A stretch of 64,000 bases of DNA from assembly GCF_035978755.1 (NCBI RefSeq), contig NZ_CP108414.1:8122001-8186000 (forward strand). Reading direction: 5' to 3'. The position numbers and the translations under genes are program-made. How positions within the stretch are numbered: position 1 is the stretch's first letter; each line of letters begins with the position of its first letter. Shown here in pieces: positions 7,927 through 18,150 of the stretch. The notes beneath the pieces were generated by a model. The model did no database searches. It was not told the origin of the DNA and saw only the letters and a list, made by a program, of their open reading frames with translations. Origin of the DNA: Streptomyces sp. NBC_01298 (lineage in GTDB: Bacteria; Actinomycetota; Actinomycetes; Streptomycetales; Streptomycetaceae).

Positions 7927-9000
7927 CTACGGGAGGCGGCCGTCGGGGCCCAGCACGGTGCCGGCCTCCGGGTGGAACTGGTCGTAGCCGCGGTTGTTGC
8001 ACTGCAGCCCGCCCTTGATGCAGTGCTCGACCATGGCGTTCAGGGTGCGCTCGTCCCACGCGTTGAAGAAGTCGTAGTGGAAGGAGTGGCCGGTCCCGCT
8101 GGACAGCCTGACTTGGGACATGTCGCCGCTGACCGGGAAGGCCATCTTGAACTCGACCATCGGGACCGCGACCGGGTGCGAGGCGGGGCAGACGTTGTCG
8201 TTGTTGCCGGGCTTGGTGACCGGGTAGGCCATGTGCGCCTTGTGGTCCGGGACGTCGAGGTTCTTGCCGTCCCAGCAACTGGGCGCCTGCATGCGGATGT
8301 TGAGCTGGCTGCCGGCCGGGCAGTTGGCCGGGAACTCGGTGTTCTTGAAGCTTTCGCCGCACTCCCAGCCCTCGACCCAGCCCTTGTGCGCGCGGAACTC
8401 CGCCGCGGTCTGGGTCGGGCTGCCGACGAGGAAGCGCAGTCCCTTCGGGAAGGGGCGCACGCTCGTGTAGTCGGTGACCCCGGTCTTGTAGTAGATGACC
8501 TGGGGGCCGGTGGGCAGGACCTTCTGGCTGCCGTTGAGGAGCGTCGGCATCCAGTAGCCGGACAGGTCGCCGAGCGCGGTACAGGCGGTGCTGCCGGCGC
8601 TCAGGGAGGCGGTGGTGCTGTTGCCGTTCGTGCCGGTGTTGCCCATGAAGGTGTGGTCGTGGGAGGCGCCGGGCCGGCCCGCGTACACGATCGGGTCGTC
8701 GGGCGCGGTCTTGGTGACCGAGCAGTTGGCCTGGAACTCGTGGAAGTAGCGGTCCGGCGGGTTGTTCCAGGACGGGGTCACGCCGGTGACCTGCGGAACG
8801 GCAGGGATGTAGCCGTCGCCGTCGGGGTCGTCGCCCCCGGCGACCGCCGCGACGGCGGAGTGGTCCATGTTCATGTGGACGGCGCCGGAGTCGGGCGAGG
8901 CCTGTGCGGTGAGCGTGGTGGCGCCGAGACCTGCGGCCGCGGTCACGGCGATGGCCGCCGAGACCAGGAGCGCGGACAGGGTCCGCGGTCGGAGATGCAT
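7927..9000 (-). CDS. secreted DUF1996 domain protein
   Basis: A 357-residue exported protein. Residues 1-35 form a signal peptide (RPRT, a hydrophobic core, then an AQA-type cleavage site). From residue about 85 the DUF1996 pattern is clear: EFQANCSVTKTAPDDPIV, ASHDHTFMGNT, GYWMPTLL, PSCWDGKNLD, PDHKAHMAYP and CPASHPVAVP. The conserved His and Cys residues suggest a metal- or disulfide-stabilised fold. The biochemical role of DUF1996 is not known to me; it often occurs with carbohydrate-active domains. A LacI-type palindrome lies 46 bases upstream of the start. Confidence 0.9.
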   Translation of the reverse strand: MHLRPRTLSALLVSAAIAVTAAAGLGATTLTAQASPDSGAVHMNMDHSAVAAVAGGDDPDGDGYIPAVPQVTGVTPSWNNPPDRYFHEFQANCSVTKTAPDDPIVYAGRPGASHDHTFMGNTGTNGNSTTASLSAGSTACTALGDLSGYWMPTLLNGSQKVLPTGPQVIYYKTGVTDYTSVRPFPKGLRFLVGSPTQTAAEFRAHKGWVEGWECGESFKNTEFPANCPAGSQLNIRMQAPSCWDGKNLDVPDHKAHMAYPVTKPGNNDNVCPASHPVAVPMVEFKMAFPVSGDMSQVRLSSGTGHSFHYDFFNAWDERTLNAMVEHCIKGGLQCNNRGYDQFHPEAGTVLGPDGRLP

Positions 9001-9045
9001 CGTTCGTTCAGCTCCTTCTGGAGGGAGGGGGAGAGGGCGCGGAGG

Positions 9046-9063
9046 TGGGAGAGCGCTCTCTCA
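9046..9063. promoter_or_regulatory. LacI-family operator-like palindrome
   Basis: TGGGAGAGC-GCTCTCTCA is an 18-base palindrome with one mismatched pair, in the promoter region of the DUF1996 gene. It matches the TGRGAGMGCKCTCYCA style of Streptomyces LacI repressor sites that control secreted polysaccharide-degrading enzymes. Confidence 0.55.
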
Positions 9064-9124
9064 CGTGCCCCGGAAAACGCGGGGCGGCCGGTGGCCGCCC
9101 CGCGAGCCGGGCGTCAGGGGTTGA

Positions 9125-11326
<2,202 letters not shown>

Positions 11327-11410
11327 GCGGGGCTACTCCTGACGTTGTGGATCCGGGGGGATCGAAGCGTGAGTGAACTGCCCGGCGCCTGGGCCGTCAA
11401 GGGTTTGAGC

Positions 11411-11441
11411 GTTCATGAACTGAAGATCCAATGACGTGTCA
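11411..11441. promoter_or_regulatory. palindromes in the promoter region of the beta-helix gene
   Basis: GTTCATGAAC (11411-11420) is a perfect palindrome. TGAC-GT-GTCA (11432-11441) is an inverted repeat that also contains TTGACA on the reverse strand, a candidate -35. Both lie 85-115 bases upstream of the start at 11326 in locally AT-richer DNA. Confidence 0.4.
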
Positions 11442-11534
11442 AACACGCATCAGGCCTGTGAACTTGGAGTTTCTTCAATCCTTGTGAAAAGTGTTGACGA
11501 AAAAACTTTGCCCGACTCTACTGAGGCTCTGACC

Positions 11535-11571
11535 GCTCCGTCCCGCCGTGCCCGCTACGGCGGGGCGGAGC
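11535..11571. terminator. strong hairpin downstream of the RNA repair operon
   Basis: A 15-base stem (GCTCCGTCCCGCCGT with ACGGCGGGGCGGAGC, one G-T wobble) closes a 7-base loop. It lies 83 bases beyond the stop of the reverse-strand gene at 11654. The rest of the 327-base gap holds only the divergent promoter region. Confidence 0.65.
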
Positions 11572-11653
11572 TCAGGTCGAGAGCTCGTCGACCGCGTTCG
11601 GAGAGTGGGCCCGGATGGCCGGCCCGGTGCTGTCGTGCGTTCGTTACTTGTCG

Positions 11654-14593
11654 TCAGGGAAGGCCGGGGACGGTGCCGCAGTCCGCCCACGTCACCTCGG
11701 TGCCGGGGAGCGTCGCCGACCAGGGCGCGGCGAGGGCCGCCAGGGCGCTTGCGTCCGGCGGGGTGTGGCCGAGGCCGATCGCGTAGCGGGCCAGGGCCGG
11801 GGTCCGCTCGAAGGGCCGGGGCCAGGCGTGGGCCTCCACGCACCCCGTCTCCACCAGGGCGCCGAGCAGGGCGCGCAGCCGGCCGCGGGTGCGGCCCAGG
11901 TTGTCCTCGAAGTCCGCGGGCCGGGAGCCCGTCACGGTGACCACGGCCCAGGCGGCGTGCCGGCGGTGCGGGGGAGTGGCGGGGGCGGGCCGGGCGGTGG
12001 GGTTCGGCTCCAGTGCCTCCCACGTGGCGAACAGCTCCCGCGCCAGCAAGTCGGCCATGGCCGGAGTCACTTGGGCGGTACAGCTGCGGACCGGGGCGGA
12101 GGGTGTCAGCACGGTGACCGGGAACTCGCCGGCGGAGATCCCGTCCGGCGGCGCGGTGAGGCCCACGGGGGTGCGCCAGTCCCAGGCGGCCCAGGTGGCG
12201 AAGAACTCGCGGAGCAGGGGGCCGGGGGAGAGGTCGCGGGCGGAGCGGACCGTGTGGGCGGCCAGCACCGACCAGGCGAGTCCGGGCAGGCCGCCGAAGG
12301 GCGCCGAGTCCAGACCCCGGGACCGGGCCCAGGCCTTGACCTCCCGCGCCAGCCGGGCGAAGGCCGCGTGCTCCGGGCCCGCGAAGTCCCGCACCGCCTC
12401 GGCATCGCTCACCGCGCTCAGCGCCACTGCCGCGGCCTCGCCGAACTCCGCCCGCCGGGCGACCGCCCGGTCCGGCGGCACCGCTCCGGTGGCGACCACC
12501 ACCAGGTCCACGTCCAGCCCGGCGACGCCGAGCCGCAGGCCCGGTACCCGGGCGCCGGTCACCTCGCGGAGCCGCTCCGCCGCGGGCAGGGCCGAGGCGA
12601 CCCGCGCCCGTACCTCCGCCGACTCGACGGCTCCGGGCAGGACCGCGACCAGGTCCAGGTCGGCCTCCGGCAGTGCGCAGCCCATCCGGCGCGAGCCGGC
12701 CGGATGCACGACGCCTTCCGGGAACGCCGCGGCGATCCGCGCCGTGAGGTCCGCGGCGCGAGCCTCGGAATCGGCCCCGGCCTCCGCCCCGGCTCCCGTC
12801 CCGGCTCCCGTCCCGGCTCCCGTCCCGGCCCCCGCCTCGGCTCCCGTCCCGGCCCCCGCCGGCTCCGTGTCGCTCGGGCGGGATGGCGCGGGGCGTGCGG
12901 GCTCCGGGATCCAGTGGGTGGTTCCGGTGCCGAGGTCTACCGTCGCCCGGATCTCCATCGGGCCGTCGCCACGCCGGGACAGCACGGCGAGGGAGTCCAC
13001 GCGGGCCGACCGGGCGCCGCCGAGGCGGGCCGTGAAATCGCGTTCCGCGCGTACGGGATCGGCGCCGCGGCCCAGGGTCAGGTGAGGGGTGAACCCCTCG
13101 GCGCGGCCCCGGCAGCCCGGGAACCGCGCCGCCAGGGACCGGCGCAGCTCCTGCCACGGGGCGTCACCGGCCGCGGCCGGATCCAGCCACAGGGTCGGGC
13201 CGAAGCCGTACACGCCCTCCAGCCGCGCCATGAACGCGGGCGATTCCGCGGCGGCTTCGGCCAGGAGGGGCAGGGCCGCCTCGAAGGAGGACTCCGGTAC
13301 GAAGCCGAAGAGCAGGTTCACGTGCGCGGGCCAGCGCTCCGCCTGCGGGTCGTGTGCGCGGCGCACGGCCTCCACCGCCCCGTCCGGTGGCGGCAGCCAG
13401 GCCACCGCCGTGCGCGAGGTGGCCCGGACCTCCAGGACCGCGTGCCCGGAGCCCGCGCCTTCGTCGGCCGAGGCGTCGAAGTTCAAGGTGGCCTCGACCC
13501 CGTAGTGGTCGGAGATGAACAGGCCCTCCGACGCGGGGGAGTCCCCGCGCAGCGCGGCCCGCGCCACGTGAACTCCCGCCGACCGCAGCAGGATCCGGTC
13601 CAGGCGGGCCGCCCGGCCCGACAACGACCCCACCGCCGCCAGGGGATTGGCGACCGGATCGAAGGTCGGGGTCCCGTCCCGGGACCCGTGTACCTCGGTC
13701 CACGCGTCCCGCAGACCCAGCGCCGCCGCCGGACCCTCCGCGCCCGACCGGCCGTCGTTGAAGTCGCCGAGCAAGGCCACGTCGGCCGACTCGATCGCGG
13801 CCAACCCCTCACGCAGTCGCGTCAGTTCCGTGGCGCGTCGGTCCTCGCCCCGCTCCGTGTGATCGCTCGTCAGGTGCGTGGCGGCGACCACCAGGGGCCC
13901 GCCCGCCGTGTCCACGGTCACGGCGACGACCGCCTTGTGCGGGCCCAGAACGTGAACGCCCGCCTCCCGCACCGGCAGTCGGCTCAGCACCAGCAGTCCG
14001 CTCTCCGCGACGTCCCGACCGCCCGGGTCGGCGGCGATGGTGTACCCGGCCCGGACCCAGGGCTCGGCGAGCAGCATGCGGAGCAGATCGCGCTCCACCT
14101 CCTGGAGCGCGATCACGTCGGCGTCGGCCGCCGCCAGATCCGCCAGCAGCAGCGGCCTGCGCCGCTCCGTGGCGATGCGCGGGGCGTCGTACCGGTCCCA
14201 GAGCGTGTTCCATGTCAACAGTCGTACAGCGGAAGGATGTTGGGTGTGGGACGTACCCTCCGGCGCCGTCCGCCAGGCGCCGCCGCCGGACGCGTCCCAC
14301 GCGTACGGGGTCCGCGCGGTGAAGAACGGAGCCCGGAGCAGCCTCGGGGCGCGGACCCGCCCGGCCGCGGTGCTGTCGATGGTGTCGACGCCCGTCGCCC
14401 GGTCCCACACCAGCTCGCCGTCGGCTTCCACGAACAGCACCCGGTGCCAGGGGATGTCGCCCCCCGGCACGAAGGACGGGAGGGGCACCCGCTTCGGCGC
14501 GGCTCCGCGCTGCAGCAGGCCCAGGGTGAACCGGGCGGGATCGAAGCGGGGGTCCCAGCGGACCTGGTGGTAGAGCTCCTCACTGGTACGCAT
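11654..14593 (-). CDS. four-domain RNA repair protein: MJ1316 + EEP nuclease/phosphatase + 2H phosphoesterase + nucleotidyltransferase
   Basis: A 979-residue fusion. Residues 1-75 match the MJ1316/DUF504 domain proposed to recognise RNA cyclic phosphate ends (VRWDPRFDP, GDIPWHRV, LVWDR). Residues about 123-372 are an endonuclease/exonuclease/phosphatase fold with N129, E165 (LQEVE), H240, the GDFND motif at 276-280 and SDHYG at 361-365. Residues about 385-560 are a LigT-like 2H phosphoesterase with H424 (HVNL) and H504 (HLTL). A Gly/Ala/Thr repeat linker (575-610) leads to a poly(A)-polymerase-like nucleotidyltransferase with GSRRMG and the D645-x-D647 pair. The ATG at 14593 overlaps the stop of the ligase gene by one base. 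Together with it this should heal and reseal broken RNA. Confidence 0.88.
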   Translation of the reverse strand: MRTSEELYHQVRWDPRFDPARFTLGLLQRGAAPKRVPLPSFVPGGDIPWHRVLFVEADGELVWDRATGVDTIDSTAAGRVRAPRLLRAPFFTARTPYAWDASGGGAWRTAPEGTSHTQHPSAVRLLTWNTLWDRYDAPRIATERRRPLLLADLAAADADVIALQEVERDLLRMLLAEPWVRAGYTIAADPGGRDVAESGLLVLSRLPVREAGVHVLGPHKAVVAVTVDTAGGPLVVAATHLTSDHTERGEDRRATELTRLREGLAAIESADVALLGDFNDGRSGAEGPAAALGLRDAWTEVHGSRDGTPTFDPVANPLAAVGSLSGRAARLDRILLRSAGVHVARAALRGDSPASEGLFISDHYGVEATLNFDASADEGAGSGHAVLEVRATSRTAVAWLPPPDGAVEAVRRAHDPQAERWPAHVNLLFGFVPESSFEAALPLLAEAAAESPAFMARLEGVYGFGPTLWLDPAAAGDAPWQELRRSLAARFPGCRGRAEGFTPHLTLGRGADPVRAERDFTARLGGARSARVDSLAVLSRRGDGPMEIRATVDLGTGTTHWIPEPARPAPSRPSDTEPAGAGTGAEAGAGTGAGTGAGTGAGAEAGADSEARAADLTARIAAAFPEGVVHPAGSRRMGCALPEADLDLVAVLPGAVESAEVRARVASALPAAERLREVTGARVPGLRLGVAGLDVDLVVVATGAVPPDRAVARRAEFGEAAAVALSAVSDAEAVRDFAGPEHAAFARLAREVKAWARSRGLDSAPFGGLPGLAWSVLAAHTVRSARDLSPGPLLREFFATWAAWDWRTPVGLTAPPDGISAGEFPVTVLTPSAPVRSCTAQVTPAMADLLARELFATWEALEPNPTARPAPATPPHRRHAAWAVVTVTGSRPADFEDNLGRTRGRLRALLGALVETGCVEAHAWPRPFERTPALARYAIGLGHTPPDASALAALAAPWSATLPGTEVTWADCGTVPGLP
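12773..12862. repeat. 12-base tandem repeat encoding the interdomain linker
   Basis: Units of the type CCGGCTCCCGTC repeat with small variation, in frame, giving the Gly-Ala-Gly-Thr linker of the RNA repair protein. Copy number is likely to vary between strains. Confidence 0.75.
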
Positions 14594-16530
14594 CAGCCCT
14601 CCTCGCGGGTCGCTACGGGGACTGTCGTGCGGGCCGGCGCCGCTATCGTGCCCGCCGTGTCCTCGACGGTTCCGTCGGCCCCGATGTACCAAGTGCGGTG
14701 CGCCTCACCGGGATACGGCGGAGCGAACCGGCGCAGCTGCGAGGTCAGCACCGGCTCCGGCACCGGGTGCGCGCGCGTGGAGTTGCGGCGCAGCAGCTCC
14801 GCCTCTTTGACCAGCAGCACGGCGTGGGTGACCAGCGCGTCACGCCGCCGCGCGACCGTGCCGGCCAGAGCGCGCTGCTGGGCGGTGAGGGAGGTCGCGT
14901 CCCACACGACCGTGCCCCCGCGCCGCGCGGCCGAGGCGAGTGCGGAGTCCAGCCGGTCGAGGCCCTCGCGGAGCACGTCCGCGTTGTCCCGCTGGTCGGC
15001 GCGCGAACCCCGGGCGCCGCGCAGGTCGTCGAGGCTGATGTAGGCCTCCACCCCGGGCAGGTGGCGGGCGTACGTGCTCTTCCCGCTGCCCGAGGGCCCG
15101 CAGAGCTGCACCAGCCGGGGGAAGGAAGCGCCGTCCCGCCACCGCCAGGTCGCCGCGACCGCCTCCTCGGGGCCGGTCAGGTTGCCCTGCCCGTAGGCCC
15201 GGCGCGCCTCGGCCCAGCAGCGGTCGGCGGCGTCACCGCCGATACGGCCGCCGCCGTGTCCGCCCGCTGCCGCTGCCGCGTCCGCGTCTCCGGCGCCCGG
15301 GCCGGCTCCGGCTCCGGCTCCGGCCAGGGCTTCCCGGAGCCCGGCCCGCAGGGGCTCCAGGGGCGCGGGCCCGAGCAGCCCCGCCTCCTCGGCGTGCAGC
15401 GCGGACCACTCGACGCACTCGGCGGACCCGTCGCCCCGCTCGGAGAGCGCTCCCGCCAGCGCGTGCAGCACCCCCAGGTCGGCCGCCTCCGCCATCCGTA
15501 CGAGCCCCGCGCGCCGTTCCGTGTCCGGGTAGGGGAAGGGTCTGCGCAGCGCCGGGTGGAGCCCGACCAGGTCCGCGACCCGCCGTGCGGTGGCCATGCC
15601 GAGCGGCCCGGCCGCCAGCCTGGACACGAGGGCGGCTCGCGGCACGGCGTGCAGGGCCGCCGCCAGGAGCCCGGCCAGCCGCTCCTCGCCGGACCTGCGC
15701 ACGCCCAACCCGTCGATGCGGTCCGCCACTTCGGCGACCAGCGCCTGGACTCCGGCCGCCTGGACTCCGAACGCCTCGAGCCCGGCCGCCTCGAGCCCGG
15801 CCGCCTCGACCCCTGCCGCCCCGGCCACCGGGTCCGCTCCCACCGCCCGGAGCAGCCCGGCCGTGTCCGGATCCGCGCCCGACCGGGCGTCCCACAGGGC
15901 GGCGGCCGGACCGAGTCCGTTGGGCACCACCTGGGCGTACATCCAGTGCGTGTCGGTCTGCACGTGCCCGCCCCGCACCCATTTGGCCACGCACCGGCCG
16001 AAGTCGGCCCGATCGAAGCCGGTCGCCGTGCGGACGACGTACCCCTCCTGCCGCGCCGTGTCGAGCCGCAGCCAGCGCAGCGCCCGCTCGTCGAAGACCC
16101 CGCGCCACAGGACGCGCGGCCCCGGGACCCCGAGGCCGCGCAGGAAGAGCACCGTCCGGTCCCAGTCCAGGCAGTGGTCGCCGTCCCACACCGAGAACCC
16201 GTAGAACCACGCGTCGAGTTCCTCGTACGCGAGCGAGTGCCGGGCGTAGACGTTCTCCCCGCACACCCGCCAACCGGCCGGGATCCCGGGGCCGATACGG
16301 CTTTGCAGGCCCTTCACCCAGGCCCGCGAGGGATGGTGGCCCGAGTCGAGCGACCGCGCGTGCAGGCCGTCGGCGTAGAGGGTGGTGTTCTCGCCGTCGA
16401 GCTTCTCGGTGACCACGACCTCGCGCCCGGCGAATCCCGCCAGCATGCCGGGCCCGGTGGTCCGCACGTCGTCGGACGTCGCGCCCGGAGACCAGGGCAG
16501 GTGTGGGGTCCGCGGGTAATGCGCGCGCAT
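14593..16530 (-). CDS. RNA ligase fused to polynucleotide kinase
   Basis: A 645-residue protein. Residues about 10-215 are an ATP-dependent RNA ligase (PF09414 type): nucleophile motif I TEKLDGEN with K43, motif III RVCGENVYARHS, IIIa FYGFSVWD, IV EGYVVR and V AKWVR. The centre (about 230-450) is helical, of unknown role, and contains a five-fold pentapeptide repeat. Residues about 465-630 are a kinase with P-loop CGPSGSGKST, an acidic LDDLRG strand and VWDATSLTAQQR, resembling T4 polynucleotide kinase. It should phosphorylate 5'-OH RNA ends and seal them to ends healed by the downstream partner. The ATG at 16530 is followed at once by a conserved-looking YPRTPHLPWSPG. Confidence 0.9.
   Translation of the reverse strand: MRAHYPRTPHLPWSPGATSDDVRTTGPGMLAGFAGREVVVTEKLDGENTTLYADGLHARSLDSGHHPSRAWVKGLQSRIGPGIPAGWRVCGENVYARHSLAYEELDAWFYGFSVWDGDHCLDWDRTVLFLRGLGVPGPRVLWRGVFDERALRWLRLDTARQEGYVVRTATGFDRADFGRCVAKWVRGGHVQTDTHWMYAQVVPNGLGPAAALWDARSGADPDTAGLLRAVGADPVAGAAGVEAAGLEAAGLEAFGVQAAGVQALVAEVADRIDGLGVRRSGEERLAGLLAAALHAVPRAALVSRLAAGPLGMATARRVADLVGLHPALRRPFPYPDTERRAGLVRMAEAADLGVLHALAGALSERGDGSAECVEWSALHAEEAGLLGPAPLEPLRAGLREALAGAGAGAGPGAGDADAAAAAGGHGGGRIGGDAADRCWAEARRAYGQGNLTGPEEAVAATWRWRDGASFPRLVQLCGPSGSGKSTYARHLPGVEAYISLDDLRGARGSRADQRDNADVLREGLDRLDSALASAARRGGTVVWDATSLTAQQRALAGTVARRRDALVTHAVLLVKEAELLRRNSTRAHPVPEPVLTSQLRRFAPPYPGEAHRTWYIGADGTVEDTAGTIAAPARTTVPVATREEG
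15745..15819. repeat. five 15-base tandem units inside the RNA ligase gene
   Basis: Five contiguous 15-base units (two CTGGACTCCG-type, two identical CTCGAGCCCGGCCGC, one variant) encode repeats of GLEAA/GVQAA in the central domain. Length changes would stay in frame. Confidence 0.8.
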
Positions 16531-16611
16531 GATCCGCTCCCTGCGGGCCGAGGCTGATGCCCGGCCACTCTAGGGAGACGGAACCCACCCGGACCAGCGA
16601 ATATCGGCGGC

Positions 16612-16722
16612 GGGACGGGGTGGGCCGGGACGGGCCGGGACGGAGCGGGTGTGGGACGTACGAGTCTGGGACGTGACGAGTGTGGGACGGAGAGGGTGGG
16701 GACGTGACGGGTACGGGACGGA
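16612..16722. repeat. degenerate GGGACG-type repeats
   Basis: A purine-rich run of CGGGACGGGC and TGTGGGACGTGACGAG-like units fills the gap up to the stop of the reverse-strand gene at 16725. No coding sequence is seen in it. Confidence 0.5.
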
Positions 16723-16724
16723 AC

Positions 16725-17390
16725 TCAGTAACCGACGGTGAACCGCTTGCCCGCGTGCGCGTCGCGCTCGATCTCGTCCAGCAGCGCGACCGCGAAGTCC
16801 TCCGTGGAGATCAGGCTCTTGCCGTCGTCGTCCACGACGAGCTCGTCGAGCCCCAGCCGGTACGTGCCCGTGCGGGTGCCCGGCTCGATCGTGGCGGCCG
16901 GGCTGAGGTTGGTCCAGTGGACCTCGTCCACCGGAACCGTCCGCAGGAAGTCGAGGGCGTCCCCGTGGGCGTGCATGACGGCGAGGACCGGCGCCGGGAT
17001 CCCGGCCTGGTCCCAGACCTTCGGTCCGCCGGGGGTGCGCAGGGACCCCGCCCCGCCGACGGTGACCACGCGCGGCCGGGGCCCGTCCTCGCCGTGGGCC
17101 TGCACGCCGCCGATCAGCGCCTTGGCCGCGGCGACGAGCGTGCCTGGATCCCCGGAGCCCGGACCGTACGCGCTGACCACCACGTCCTGGCCGGTGGTGG
17201 CCCGGGTCACGGACGCGGGGTCGAGGACGTCGCCGCGGACGACGGTGACGTCGGCGGAGCTGGCTTCGGACTCGGCGAAGTGCGCGGGATCGCGCACGAC
17301 GGCCGTGACCTGGTGTCCGCGCCCGAGTGCTTCGTGGAGCACCCGGGATCCGATGGTGCCGGTCGCGCCGAAGAGAGCGATCTTCGCCAT
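16725..17390 (-). CDS. NAD(P)-binding atypical SDR (NmrA/YwnB-like)
   Basis: A 221-residue protein opening with the Rossmann motif KIALFGATGTIGSRVLHEAL. The pattern VTAVVRDPAHF, then VVRGDVLDPASV, then VVSAYG, then VVTVGGAGSL is that of NAD(P)H-binding epimerase-like proteins without the Tyr-Lys catalytic pair. Members act as redox sensors or reductases of unknown substrate. The ATG at 17390 is preceded by AGGAG. No partner gene is evident. Confidence 0.87.
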   Translation of the reverse strand: MAKIALFGATGTIGSRVLHEALGRGHQVTAVVRDPAHFAESEASSADVTVVRGDVLDPASVTRATTGQDVVVSAYGPGSGDPGTLVAAAKALIGGVQAHGEDGPRPRVVTVGGAGSLRTPGGPKVWDQAGIPAPVLAVMHAHGDALDFLRTVPVDEVHWTNLSPAATIEPGTRTGTYRLGLDELVVDDDGKSLISTEDFAVALLDEIERDAHAGKRFTVGY

Positions 17391-17492
17391 GGCCACTCCT
17401 GGAGGTGGAGGCTGGAGGGGCCCCGGTCGGGGTCCGCCGCGCCCATCCAAGCGAATCTCGCCTTCCGCACCCGGCAGCGCCACGCGGTCAGC

Positions 17493-17552
17493 GGCAGGCC
17501 GGTCGATGGCAGGCCGGTCAATGGCAGACCAATCAATGACAGACCGGTCAAT
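17493..17552. repeat. four 15-base tandem units spanning a stop codon
   Basis: GGCAGGCCGGTCGAT, GGCAGGCCGGTCAAT, GGCAGACCAATCAAT and GACAGACCGGTCAAT run head to tail. The last unit contains the TCA (reverse-strand TGA) that ends the lipoprotein gene at 17548, and the sequence is repeated downstream of it in frame. Confidence 0.8.
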
Positions 17553-18069
17553 GGCACAGCGCGACGATGGCCGGGTCCACCGTCCCCCGGGCCGCCGCGC
17601 ACAGCGGCGCCATGTCGTACGAACGGTTCGGCGCGGGCCGGCCGCGCCGTGCCTTCGCGGCGGGCGCCGCGGGCTTCTTCTTCGGCGCGGCCCGCCGGGG
17701 CCGCTCCGGCCGGTGCCGGGGCGTGGCGGGCTTCACCCGGCTCCGGGCCCGGGCGGCGGGCGCCCCGGGAGGCTCCGGCTGCCGGGCGGCCACGGCCCGG
17801 GGCGGGGGCACCGAGGCGTCATCCGGTACCGGCAGCGGAGCCGCATCCTGGGGGACCTCCGGCAGCGCCCCCAGCGGCCCGGCCGCCCCGTCCGCCGGTC
17901 CGGGCAGGCCCGTCCGCACCTCGGTCGGCACCGGCCCTGCCCCGGGCCCCGGCCGGGGAGCGCTCCCCGGCCCGGCCGGACCCACGGTCACACATCCGGT
18001 CAGACACCCGGCCGCCACGGCCAGCGCGACGATGATCTGGGGCACCCACGGGCCCCGGCGCGACTCCAT
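17548..18069 (-). CDS. probable lipoprotein of unknown function
   Basis: A 173-residue protein with a lipoprotein signal peptide: positive MESRRG, a hydrophobic stretch VPQIIVALAVAAG, and the lipobox LTGC with Cys26. The mature part is a Pro/Ala/Arg-rich, disordered chain, including a basic block (RPRRAAPKKKPAAPAAKARR). It ends in a short, possibly conserved tail DMAPLCAAARG...PAIVALCH with two Cys. I do not recognise the family. An ATG 30 bases further upstream is possible, but the lipobox fits the start at 18069. Confidence 0.65.
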   Translation of the reverse strand: MESRRGPWVPQIIVALAVAAGCLTGCVTVGPAGPGSAPRPGPGAGPVPTEVRTGLPGPADGAAGPLGALPEVPQDAAPLPVPDDASVPPPRAVAARQPEPPGAPAARARSRVKPATPRHRPERPRRAAPKKKPAAPAAKARRGRPAPNRSYDMAPLCAAARGTVDPAIVALCH

Positions 18070-18150
18070 CCGCCCACCCTGCCCGACGAACGCCCGCACC
18101 CCCGCACGCGCTCACCCGCACGGGTGGTCCGGTTTCCCCGACGGGATGAA

